From Endomicrobiellum devescovinae (GTDB lineage Bacteria; Elusimicrobiota; Endomicrobiia; Endomicrobiales; Endomicrobiaceae): a stretch of 10,538 nucleotides of DNA. Location of the stretch: contig JAIRSK010000072.1 in NCBI GenBank assembly GCA_031255495.1, forward strand, positions 1-10,538, in the 5' to 3' direction. Position numbers and translations under genes: made by a program. This document shows, in pieces, positions 1 to 6,396 of the stretch. Within the stretch, counting starts at the first letter, position 1; each line of letters starts with the position of its first letter. Below the pieces are notes generated by a model, which was not told where the DNA came from, did no database searches, and saw only the letters and a program-made list of their open reading frames with translations.

Positions 1-239
1 GTGAATGTAGGAGGATGGTTTAAGTTTTAGGAAGTGAAGGGAAGAAAGAGGAAAAGAAGTAAAGAGATATAAAAAAGGAAAGAGGGAGTTGGAGAGTATA
101 AGGAACTTGTTCCTGTAACTTTCCTCTTTCTCTTTCCTTTTTTACTTCTTTAAGACACTTTTTTCTTTGTCGTCTGATGATGTAGAGAGAACTCTTAGAG
201 AATACTGTAGCAGTACTGGAATAAAGTATAAATTGTAGT
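1..239. other. Gene-free region downstream of maf
   Basis: No credible coding region is seen on either strand; the reading frames are short and lack a start with a ribosome binding site. The plus strand is strikingly purine-rich from about 28 to 103 and then pyrimidine-rich from about 119 to 150, so the region folds back on itself (see the terminator entry). A smaller 5-bp inverted repeat, TACTG-TAG-CAGTA, lies at 203-215. The region is downstream of the minus-strand argF-maf operon, so it most likely holds that operon's 3' end. Confidence 0.6.
53..151 (-). terminator. Large nested hairpin, probable terminator of argF-maf
   Basis: A perfect 14-bp inverted repeat pairs 71-84 (AAAAAAGGAAAGAG) with 130-143. 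An inner 5-bp hairpin, GGAAC-TT-GTTCC, sits at 102-113 almost exactly in its centre. An outer 8-bp arm (53-60 with 144-151) is offset by a 10-nt bulge at 61-70. Both 3' arms end in a run of six T on their own strand, so either strand could terminate. The convincing user is the minus-strand argF-maf transcript, which ends about 90 bases upstream of it. The large loop is unusual for a simple terminator, so the role is inferred. Confidence 0.5.
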
Positions 240-803
240 TTATAACAAGTGAACGTTAAATTTTTTTAGTTCTTTTTTGAGTTTTATGTATGGAAGTCCT
301 ACCACAGTGTAGTAATCGCCATATATCTTATCTACAAAATTGTCGACTGAATCTTGAACAGCGTAAGAGCCGGCTTTATCCATGTGTTTTCCAAAAAGTT
401 GTTTAAGTTCAGGTTCAGACAATTTTTTCATTTTAACATGAGCAACGTCATAAAAGATAGATTTTTTATCTTTGTATATCAATGTAACGCCAGTATATAC
501 TTTATGTTTGCTACTATTTAATTCTCTAATAATGTCTTTGGATTCTTTTTTATCTTTAGGTTTTCCTATAATTCGTCCATTTAAGACTACAATAGTGTCT
601 GCCGATATAATTAAACTGTTTGGATATTTATCTGCAACAAAGCGTCCTTTTTGATAAGCAAGATTTTTTACTAAGTATGAAGGTTTTATGAGGTTTGTTT
701 TTTCGTCAAAGCCGCTTGGAACAACGCCAAAAGAAAGACCCCACTCTTTAAGCAGGGTTATCCGCCTTGGAGAAGCTGACGCAAGAATAATTTCTTTATG
801 CAT
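240..803 (-). CDS. maf: Maf-family nucleotide pyrophosphatase
   Basis: This is a 187-aa cytoplasmic Maf/HAM1-fold protein of normal family length. Maf proteins hydrolyse non-canonical or excess nucleoside triphosphates to the monophosphate plus pyrophosphate, acting in nucleotide-pool housekeeping and affecting cell division. Visible motifs are the N-terminal LASASPRR (7-14) phosphate-binding loop, SADT with the catalytic Asp at 69, GKP (80-82), KAGSYAVQD (143-151) and GDYYTVVGLP (162-171). The Gln in the SYAVQD block and the GDYYTVVGLP block resemble the YhdE-type (dTTP/UTP) branch more than the YceF (m7GTP) branch; that assignment is tentative. The ATG lies two bases after the argF stop codon, with no clear ribosome binding site of its own, so translation is probably coupled to argF. 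No truncation is seen. Confidence 0.93.
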   Translation of the reverse strand: MHKEIILASASPRRITLLKEWGLSFGVVPSGFDEKTNLIKPSYLVKNLAYQKGRFVADKYPNSLIISADTIVVLNGRIIGKPKDKKESKDIIRELNSSKHKVYTGVTLIYKDKKSIFYDVAHVKMKKLSEPELKQLFGKHMDKAGSYAVQDSVDNFVDKIYGDYYTVVGLPYIKLKKELKKFNVHLL

Positions 804-805
804 AA

Positions 806-1732
806 TTACTTTATGAAGTGTAGTAGAACTGCTTTTTGAGCATGTAATCTATTTTCAGCCTGCGCAAAAATAGAATTTTCATATTTTTCCATAACGTCTT
901 CTGTTATTTCTTCGCCTCTTATTGCAGGAAGACAGTGTAATACTATACACTTTGAAGAAGCTTTTTTAAGAAGTTCAGAATTTACCTGATAAGGTGTAAA
1001 AAGTTTTTTCCTTTTCTTCTCTTCCGATTCAAAACCTATGGAAGTCCAAACGTCTGTATATATTACATCGGCATTTTCTGTAGCGTTTATATCGCTTGTA
1101 ACTTTGATTTCAGCTTTACTCTTTGATATATATTCTAAAGATTTATTCAGCAATTCCTTCCCTGTTAGATATTCTTTTGGAGCTATTAAAGTTAAATTCA
1201 TCCCTAAAACCGAAGCAATTGCAAGAAGAGAGTTTGAAATATTATTACCGTTGCCAATGTAAACTATTTTAATTTTTTTCAAGTCACTAGGTGTTATTAT
1301 TTTGTGGAATTCCATTACGGTCATAACATCTGCCAAAATTTGACAAGGATGTTCTCTATCGGTAAGCCCGTTTATTACAGGAACAGTTGAATATTTGGCA
1401 AATTCTTCAACATCAGAATGTTTAAAAGCTCTTATCATTAAACCGTCTAAATAGCGAGACAGTACTATAGCCGTATCATGTATAGATTCGCCTCGTGAAC
1501 GCTGCATTTTCTCAATGTTAAGAAAAATAGGCGTTCCGCCAAGCTGAACCATAGCTGCCGCAAAAGAAACCATTGTTCTTGTTGAGGGTTTTTCCAGCAT
1601 GATACCTAAACTTTTGCCTCTGAAAACATCAAGAGGTTTCCTCTTTTTTTTCAGTTCAAATGCTTTGCTAAGTAATGTTTTGATTTCTTTTGCAGACAGG
1701 TCGTAAATTGATAATAAATCTTTTTTCTCCAT
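806..1732 (-). CDS. argF: Ornithine carbamoyltransferase
   Basis: This 308-aa cytoplasmic enzyme of arginine biosynthesis transfers the carbamoyl group of carbamoyl phosphate to ornithine, giving citrulline. Family signatures: the carbamoyl-phosphate loop KPSTRT (48-53), an Arg at 101 in the LMIRAFKH strand, HPCQ (128-131), the ornithine-side DVWTSIG block (227-233), HCLPA (266-270) and the C-terminal ENRLHAQKA Arg at 295. Length is typical. Two oddities appear: the usual STRTR is STRTM (Met54) followed by SFA rather than SFE, and the usual SMG loop is SIG (Ile232). The core catalytic residues are kept, so it is probably active. The start is supported by GGGGAG seven bases upstream (minus strand, 1741-1746). 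It forms a tight operon with maf. Aspartate, N-acetylornithine or other carbamoyltransferases are less likely given HPCQ, DVW and HCLP. Confidence 0.93.
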   Translation of the reverse strand: MEKKDLLSIYDLSAKEIKTLLSKAFELKKKRKPLDVFRGKSLGIMLEKPSTRTMVSFAAAMVQLGGTPIFLNIEKMQRSRGESIHDTAIVLSRYLDGLMIRAFKHSDVEEFAKYSTVPVINGLTDREHPCQILADVMTVMEFHKIITPSDLKKIKIVYIGNGNNISNSLLAIASVLGMNLTLIAPKEYLTGKELLNKSLEYISKSKAEIKVTSDINATENADVIYTDVWTSIGFESEEKKRKKLFTPYQVNSELLKKASSKCIVLHCLPAIRGEEITEDVMEKYENSIFAQAENRLHAQKAVLLHFIK

Positions 1733-1757
1733 GACAAAACTCCCCTGTAGAAAATAG

Positions 1758-1787
1758 ATTTTATCAAAAATATATGCTACAAAGCAA
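1758..1787 (-). promoter_or_regulatory. Candidate promoter of argF-maf
   Basis: Read on the minus strand, TTGCTT (1787-1782) and TAAAAT (1763-1758) are separated by 18 bases and lie about 25 bases upstream of the argF start. The fit to the sigma70 consensus is fair (4/6 and 5/6). I could not see a convincing arginine-repressor box. Confidence 0.45.
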
Positions 1788-1843
1788 TTTCAGCTTAGAG
1801 GTTCTTGATCTTATTACATTTTAGGAGATAAGATAATAATAAA

Positions 1844-2578
1844 ATGGAACTTATAAATAATGCCGCTATGGTTTTAAAAGATTCAAAATTTGCAGTTGCT
1901 TTTACTGGGGCTGGTATTTCCGTTGAAAGTGGAATAGCTCCTTTTCGGGGTGAAAATGGAATATGGAATAAATACGAGGAGAAACTTTTTGAAATAAACT
2001 ATTTCTCTTCGCATACTAAAGAAGCTTGGGAAATGCTCTGTGATGGTTTTTACGAAGCAACTCTTAAATCAAATCCCAATAGTGCCCATATCGCTCTTGC
2101 AAAACTTGAACAAAATGGAATAATTAAAGCTGTAATAACGCAGAATATTGACAATCTTCATACAAAAGCGGGTAGTAAAAATGTATATGAACTACACGGC
2201 AATGCAAGTAAATTGACTTGCCTACATGACGGTAGCAAATATTCAGTGCAAGACTTTGACTTAAGAATTGCCCCTTGCTGCAAAAAATGCGGAACAATAT
2301 TAAAACCTGATTTTGTCTTTTTCGGTGAAATGCTTCCTGAAAAAGATATGCGAATGTCTATTGAAGCAAGTAGGAATTGCGATGTTATGCTTGTCATAGG
2401 CTCTACTGGAATCGTATATCCTGCAGCGTCTTTGCCAGTTAATGCAAAAAGGAATGGAGCAATAATCATTGAAATAAACCCAAAACCATCAGCTTTTACA
2501 AACGAAATTACAGATATATTTATTCCTATGGAAGCTGTAAAAGCTATGATGCAGATATGGGACTTGTTTAAAGAATAG
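1844..2578 (+). CDS. Sir2-family NAD-dependent protein deacylase (sirtuin)
   Basis: This 244-aa single-domain cytoplasmic sirtuin removes acyl groups from lysine using NAD+, giving nicotinamide and O-acyl-ADP-ribose. Visible are the NAD-binding GAGISVESG (22-30) with the following FRG (34-36), QNID (100-103), the catalytic His in LHGN (118), the FFGE block (159-162), GSTGIVYPAA (186-195) and IEINP (209-213). Length is normal. The zinc module is unusual: Cys126, Cys146 and Cys149 are present, but the second Cys of the first CxxC pair is Asp129, and an extra Cys145 sits beside the second pair. The common GIP of the NAD loop is GIA here. It seems to lack the Tyr-x-x-Arg pair of desuccinylases (Thr73 where Arg is expected), so plain deacetylation is more likely. 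An in-frame stop at 1829-1831 excludes an earlier start. The nearest AGGAG is about 16 bases from the ATG, an unusually long spacing. Confidence 0.92.
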   Translation: MELINNAAMVLKDSKFAVAFTGAGISVESGIAPFRGENGIWNKYEEKLFEINYFSSHTKEAWEMLCDGFYEATLKSNPNSAHIALAKLEQNGIIKAVITQNIDNLHTKAGSKNVYELHGNASKLTCLHDGSKYSVQDFDLRIAPCCKKCGTILKPDFVFFGEMLPEKDMRMSIEASRNCDVMLVIGSTGIVYPAASLPVNAKRNGAIIIEINPKPSAFTNEITDIFIPMEAVKAMMQIWDLFKE

Positions 2579-2600
2579 GAATAGAAGTTATTTGTGATAG

Positions 2601-2629
2601 ATAAAACATGTATCTCATATATGTTTTAT
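2601..2629. promoter_or_regulatory. Palindromic operator candidate upstream of metN promoter
   Basis: ATAAAACATGTAT (2601-2613) and ATATATGTTTTAT (2617-2629) form 13-base inverted arms around a CTC centre, with a single G:T mispair. It ends nine bases before the -35 box of the metN promoter. There is no T-run after it, which argues against a terminator for the sirtuin gene. The left arm matches ATAAAACATATAT inside the palindrome at the symporter promoter (5128-5140) in 12 of 13 positions, suggesting one regulator for both. Confidence 0.5.
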
Positions 2630-2638
2630 AGTAAATGC

Positions 2639-2667
2639 TTGACATATATACAATAAAGTGATAATAT
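2639..2667 (+). promoter_or_regulatory. Strong sigma70-type promoter of metNIQ
   Basis: A perfect TTGACA (2639-2644) is followed after exactly 17 bases by TAATAT (2662-2667), about 43 bases before the metN start. It is one of the two best promoters in the window. It shares the first ten bases TTGACATATA with the symporter promoter near 5097. Confidence 0.8.
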
Positions 2668-2710
2668 AAAAGTTACGTTTTATGAGTATTTTAATTCCTA
2701 AGAGGAAGCA

Positions 2711-3502
2711 ATGGTGGCACCATTTATAGAGATAAAAAATGTCTCTAAAAAATTTAAAAATCATAATCAAGAATTTGATGTTCTTAAGGATATAAATTTA
2801 GAGATACAGAAAGGCGATATTTTTGGAATTATAGGATTTAGCGGCGCTGGAAAATCTACCCTTATTCGCTGTATAAATCGCCTTGAAACAGTTTCTTCTG
2901 GCACAATCCATATAGGTAACCACGAAATAGACAAACTTTCCAAAAAAGAGATGAATCTTTATAGACAAAAAATCGGCATGATATTCCAACATTTTAATCT
3001 TTTTGATTCAAGAACAGTTTACGGCAATGTAGCTTTCCCTTTAGAAGTGTCTGGAAAAAGCAAAAAGGAAATAAAGAAAAGAGTAATTGAGATTTTAGAG
3101 CTTGTAAGCATACCTGATAAAAAAGATTTTTATCCAGGTCAGCTTTCAGGTGGGCAAAAGCAGCGTGTTGGCATAGCAAGAGCATTGGCTAATAATCCAG
3201 ATATTTTATTAAGCGACGAGGCTACTTCTGCTTTGGATCCCGTAACTTCTCTTTCAGTATTAGATCTTCTAAAAGATATAAATAAAAAGCTCGGGCTTAC
3301 TATTATTTTAATTACGCATTCTTTAGATGTTATAAAATATACATGTAATAATATGGCTGTTCTTGAAGACGGCTTAATAGCCGAAAATGGAAGCGTTAGG
3401 AAGATTTTTGCAAAACCGTCAAGTGAAACTGCCAAAGTGTTTATAAAGAATAACTCTGATTTGGCAAAGTTTGACTATTTGGGTGGAGGCGCTGTAATAT
3501 GA
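2711..3502 (+). CDS. metN: ABC importer ATPase, MetN-type, lacking the NIL domain
   Basis: This 263-aa nucleotide-binding subunit energises import through MetI, on the inner side of the inner membrane. Walker A GFSGAGKST is at 42-50, the Q-loop Gln at 93 (FQHFNLF), the ABC signature LSGGQ at 145-149, Walker B ILLSDE at 165-170 with catalytic Glu170, the D-loop SALD at 173-176 and the H-loop His at 203. The sequence style (RCINRLE, HFNLFDSRTVYGNVAFPLE) is that of MetN. Typical MetN is about 340 aa, with a C-terminal NIL (ACT-like) domain that binds methionine and shuts the transporter. This protein stops right after the ATPase core, so that domain is absent; the end is a natural stop that overlaps metI by four bases (ATGA), not a frameshift. 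AGAGGAA at 2701-2707 is the ribosome binding site. The family is clear; methionine as substrate is inferred. Confidence 0.9.
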   Translation: MVAPFIEIKNVSKKFKNHNQEFDVLKDINLEIQKGDIFGIIGFSGAGKSTLIRCINRLETVSSGTIHIGNHEIDKLSKKEMNLYRQKIGMIFQHFNLFDSRTVYGNVAFPLEVSGKSKKEIKKRVIEILELVSIPDKKDFYPGQLSGGQKQRVGIARALANNPDILLSDEATSALDPVTSLSVLDLLKDINKKLGLTIILITHSLDVIKYTCNNMAVLEDGLIAENGSVRKIFAKPSSETAKVFIKNNSDLAKFDYLGGGAVI

Positions 3503-4188
3503 CAGAATTTTTAGCAAAAGTTTTCAGCGCCGAAGTATGGGGATATGTTTTGCCGGCAACATGGCAGACTATTTATATGACAGCCATATCAACTACTATT
3601 ACAATATGTTTTGGTTTATTGTTTGGAATTTTGCTTTATATTACGGACAAAGATGGACTTCATCCTTTGCCTATTTTTAATAAAGTTTTCGGAGCAATTA
3701 TAAATTCAGTTTTATCTTTGCCTTCTATGATTGTTATCCTTCTTTTTTTACCCTTGTCAAAAATGATAGTAGGTGTGTCTTATGGTCCGAAAGCGTTTAT
3801 TGTATCTTTATCTATTGTCTGCATACCTATATTTTCAAGGATGGTTGAGAACAGTGTCCTTGAAGTAGCCAAAGGCAAAGTAGAAGCTGCTAAAGCTATG
3901 GGTGCGTCAAACTTAGATATTATTTTCAAAGTTATGCTCCCTGAATCTTTGCCCACTTTAATAAGAAATTTTGTAGTTCTCACAATAACGCTAATATCAA
4001 TAACTGCAATTGCTGGTTCTTTTGGAGCTGGAGGTCTTGGCGAGCTTGCCGTGCGTTTTGGTTATAATAGATACCGCTCAGATATTCTTGCGGCTGTTAT
4101 TATAGTTCTTTTGGTTGTTGTTGAATGTCTGCAGCTCTTTGGGGCTTTTATCTCAAAGAAAATACTTAAAAAGAGACATCTCGTATAA
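3499..4188 (+). CDS. metI: ABC importer permease, MetI-type
   Basis: This 229-aa integral inner-membrane permease forms the translocation pathway of the MetNIQ importer. Hydrophobic segments lie at roughly 20-48, 66-90, 97-115, 155-177 and 196-219, consistent with the five-helix MetI topology. The cytoplasmic EAA coupling loop, EAAKAMGASNLDIIFKVMLPE (129-149), contacts MetN. Other family marks are the GP in VGVSYGPKAF, the PIFSRMVENSVLEVAKG stretch before the EAA loop, and GAGGLGELAVRFGYNRY (176-192). The ATG overlaps the metN stop by four bases, so the two subunits are translationally coupled. Length and domain content are normal. The system could carry methionine or a related amino acid or peptide. 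Confidence 0.92.
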   Translation: MTEFLAKVFSAEVWGYVLPATWQTIYMTAISTTITICFGLLFGILLYITDKDGLHPLPIFNKVFGAIINSVLSLPSMIVILLFLPLSKMIVGVSYGPKAFIVSLSIVCIPIFSRMVENSVLEVAKGKVEAAKAMGASNLDIIFKVMLPESLPTLIRNFVVLTITLISITAIAGSFGAGGLGELAVRFGYNRYRSDILAAVIIVLLVVVECLQLFGAFISKKILKKRHLV

Positions 4189-4216
4189 AGTGTTGGTTTT
4201 CCACAAGGAGTGAAAC

Positions 4217-5014
4217 ATGAAAGCGAAAAAGTTTTTTGCACTAATGTGCGTGTTATTGTTTAGTGCATGTGTTGTTGCTGCGGATTCAAAGAAAACTATT
4301 TTAAAAATTGCAGCTGATGCTGTTCCTCATACAGACTTGATTGAACTTATTAAACCTGATCTAGAAAAACAGGGAATTATAATAAAACTCTACACCGTTA
4401 TTGATACAACTCTTGTAAATACGCAAACTTCGGAAGGAGAGCTAGACGCTAATTATTTCCAGCACGTTATATATATGAACGCTCAGGCAAAAGACAAAAA
4501 TTTAAGCTTAGCTAATGCTGGAAATATTCATGTTGAACCTATGTCTATATACTCTGACAAATATAAATCAATTTCGGATTTACCAGAAAACGCCAAAATA
4601 GCTATTTGTAACGACAGTACCAATGAATACAGAGGTCTTAAGCTTCTTGAAAAAGCAGGATTTATACAGTTAAAAAAGTCCATAACCCCTGCTACTGCAA
4701 GTATACATGATATTGAGAAATACTTAAAACCTATTAAAATTATTGAACTTGATCCGTCTTTAATTACAAGGGTAAGAGATCAGTTTGATGCTTATATTGT
4801 GTGGTCTAGTAAAGTTATGGAAGCTGGTATTGATGTAAACAAAGCAAGATTGTTTAGTGAAGGTGGAGATTCTCCATATGCCAACATAATTGCTGTAAAT
4901 CCCAACAGGCTTAATGATCCAGCTATTAAAGCTTTAGTTAATGCCCTAAAATCCGATAAAGTGAAAACATTCATTTTGGAAAAATATAAAGGTACAATTA
5001 TTCCTGCAAAATAG
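4217..5014 (+). CDS. metQ: MetQ/NlpA-family substrate-binding protein
   Basis: This 265-aa periplasmic binding protein delivers substrate to MetNI. It has a hydrophobic N-terminal export signal (about 5-21). Cys18 in LLFSAC could be a lipobox cysteine, but Phe at -3 is poor, and signal peptidase I cleavage after VVA is an alternative. Family marks are LDANYFQH (76-83), NDSTNEYRG (132-140) and the SPYANIIAV block (219-227). The His of FQH, the following Tyr86 and the Arg of the NDSTN block, which contact methionine in known MetQ structures, are present. Two other pocket regions differ: the usual DYVxPN reads DTTLVN (63-68), and the usual AVIN reads YIVW (193-196). Substrate is therefore uncertain. 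AAGGAG at 4205-4210 lies six bases before the ATG; the gap to metI is 28 bases and a terminator follows. Confidence 0.85.
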   Translation: MKAKKFFALMCVLLFSACVVAADSKKTILKIAADAVPHTDLIELIKPDLEKQGIIIKLYTVIDTTLVNTQTSEGELDANYFQHVIYMNAQAKDKNLSLANAGNIHVEPMSIYSDKYKSISDLPENAKIAICNDSTNEYRGLKLLEKAGFIQLKKSITPATASIHDIEKYLKPIKIIELDPSLITRVRDQFDAYIVWSSKVMEAGIDVNKARLFSEGGDSPYANIIAVNPNRLNDPAIKALVNALKSDKVKTFILEKYKGTIIPAK

Positions 5015-5032
5015 TATTTAATTTTCAGTTAC

Positions 5033-5072
5033 AAGACTGTCTAGCTTGACGGCTAGACAGTCTTTTTATTTT
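5033..5072 (+). terminator. Intrinsic terminator of metNIQ
   Basis: A perfect 13-bp stem, AAGACTGTCTAGC (5033-5045) with its complement at 5052-5064, closes a six-base loop and runs into a T-rich tail (5063-5072). It lies 18 bases after the metQ stop, so the operon ends here and the symporter is a separate unit. Confidence 0.9.
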
Positions 5073-5096
5073 ATATACTTTAATCTCTGAAAAGTG

Positions 5097-5125
5097 TTGA
5101 CATATAGATAAAAATATAATATAAC
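5097..5125 (+). promoter_or_regulatory. Promoter of the DAACS symporter
   Basis: A perfect TTGACA (5097-5102) is followed after 17 bases by TATAAC (5120-5125). The first ten bases are identical to those of the metN promoter. The palindrome at 5124-5150 begins at the -10 box and covers the predicted transcription start, a position expected of a repressor. Confidence 0.7.
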
Positions 5126-5150
5126 ATATAAAACATATATGTTTATATGT
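5124..5150. promoter_or_regulatory. Palindromic operator candidate over the symporter start site
   Basis: A 14-base perfect palindrome, AAACATATATGTTT (5131-5144), extends outward for six more base pairs on each side if A5130 is skipped. Its left half, ATAAAACATATAT (5128-5140), matches the left arm of the palindrome upstream of metN at 12 of 13 positions. In an AT-rich genome some similarity is expected by chance, but the placement at two neighbouring promoters is suggestive. Confidence 0.5.
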
Positions 5151-5172
5151 AAAATTATAAGGAGATGTAACT

Positions 5173-6369
5173 ATGAAGAAGTTTTTAAGCAGTTTACCGG
5201 CAAGACTTATTTTTAGCATAATAATAGGAATTGCCGTGGGCTGTATTGCGAACGTTTATTTAATGCAAGTTGTTGTTAGCATTCAGAATATTTTAGGATC
5301 TTTTATATTTTTCTGTGTGCCGTTAATCATTATAGGTTTTATTGCACCTTCAATTACAAGACTGGGACAAAATGTTTCAAAAGTTTTAGCACTTGCATTT
5401 GTTTTAGCGTATGTTTCAAGTATAGGTGCTGCATTTATGTCTTGCTTTAGCGGATTTGAAATTATTCCTCATTTAAATATAAGCTCTACAGTAAATCAAC
5501 CAAAAGAGTTGCCAAAGGCTATATTTGAGTTAGGGCTTTCTCCTATTATAAGCGTGATGAGCGCTTTGATGATCTCTGTTTTGATTGGTATTGCTGCCTG
5601 CTGGAACAAATCTACAACAATCATTAGTTTGCTTGAAGAATTTCATAAAATTATCCTTTCAATAGTAACAAGAATTCTCATCCCTATTCTTCCAGTTTTT
5701 GTAGCTCTTACATTCTGCTCTTTGGCATATGAAGGAGTTATTACAAAACAATTGCCTATTTTTGCAATAGTTGTTTTGATTGTTATTTTAGGACACTATA
5801 TATGGCTTACAGTTCTTTACACAGTTGCTGCTATATACTCAAAAAAGAATCCATTTCGCGTTTTAAAATATTATGGTCATGCATATCTTACCGCCATAGG
5901 TACAATGAGTTCTGCTGCAACGCTTCCCATAGCTTTAGAAAGCGCAAGAAAATCCGATGTTTTGCGTAAAGATATGGTAGATTTTGGAATACCTCTTTTT
6001 GCAAATATTCATGTTTGTGGTTCTGTGCTTACTGAGGTTTTCTTTGTGATGGTTGTTTCTCAAATATATTACGGGGCATTGCCTTCCGTTGAGGCAATGA
6101 TTTTATTCTGCTTGCTGCTTGGAGTGTTTGCCGTTGGAGCTCCTGGTGTACCAGGCGGCACAGTAATAGGATCACTTGGACTTATTATAAGCGTGTTGGG
6201 TTTTGATAATAACGCTATAGCTCTTATTCTTTCAATATTTGCTCTGCAAGACAGTTTTGGCACAGCCTGCAATGTTACTGGCGATGGAGCACTAACGCTT
6301 ATTCTTACAAAATTTGTTGAGAGTCACAATAATGATGCAAAAAATCTTAAAATTGAGACTTTCGGTTAA
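5173..6369 (+). CDS. Dicarboxylate/amino acid:cation symporter (DAACS/SLC1 family)
   Basis: This 398-aa inner-membrane secondary transporter imports an amino acid or carboxylate, driven by a sodium or proton gradient. Its hydrophobic pattern and motifs fit the SLC1 fold: the HP1 serine motif TMSSAATLP (244-252), the HP2 motif GAPGVPGGT (322-330) and the helix-8 block DSFGTACNVTGDG (360-372). Asp360 matches the residue that holds the substrate amino group and Asn367/Asp371 the cation site. Gly363 sits where glutamate/aspartate carriers have the Arg that binds the side-chain carboxylate, so a neutral amino acid (Ser, Thr, Ala, Cys, or a sulfur amino acid) is more likely than glutamate. AAGGAG at 5159-5164 lies eight bases before the ATG. 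It has its own promoter with an operator-like palindrome resembling that of metNIQ. Length is slightly short for the family, at the C-terminal tail. Confidence 0.88.
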   Translation: MKKFLSSLPARLIFSIIIGIAVGCIANVYLMQVVVSIQNILGSFIFFCVPLIIIGFIAPSITRLGQNVSKVLALAFVLAYVSSIGAAFMSCFSGFEIIPHLNISSTVNQPKELPKAIFELGLSPIISVMSALMISVLIGIAACWNKSTTIISLLEEFHKIILSIVTRILIPILPVFVALTFCSLAYEGVITKQLPIFAIVVLIVILGHYIWLTVLYTVAAIYSKKNPFRVLKYYGHAYLTAIGTMSSAATLPIALESARKSDVLRKDMVDFGIPLFANIHVCGSVLTEVFFVMVVSQIYYGALPSVEAMILFCLLLGVFAVGAPGVPGGTVIGSLGLIISVLGFDNNAIALILSIFALQDSFGTACNVTGDGALTLILTKFVESHNNDAKNLKIETFG

Positions 6370-6383
6370 AAAAATGCTAATAT
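6353..6383 (+). promoter_or_regulatory. Weak candidate promoter of the porin gene
   Basis: TTGAGA (6353-6358) and TAATAT (6378-6383) are 19 bases apart and overlap the end of the symporter gene. The spacing is long and the match modest. No terminator is seen between the two genes, so read-through from the symporter promoter is equally possible. Confidence 0.25.
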
Positions 6384-6396
6384 AAGTCATGTATCA

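Noticed and set aside
1..239. Short coding frames in the purine-rich leader region
   Set aside because: All are under about 20 codons or lack a start with a binding site, and the composition is low-complexity.
2601..2629. Terminator for the sirtuin gene
   Set aside because: The stem is very AT-rich and is followed by AGTAAATGC, not a T-run; its position before a -35 box and its resemblance to 5124-5150 fit an operator better.
2579..2710. SAM riboswitch or MetJ box ahead of metNIQ
   Set aside because: The spacer after the promoter is only about 40 bases, has no S-box-like helices and no AGACGTCT-like repeats.
3139..3435. 98-codon minus-strand frame inside metN
   Set aside because: It is antisense to the conserved ATPase core with no supporting signals.
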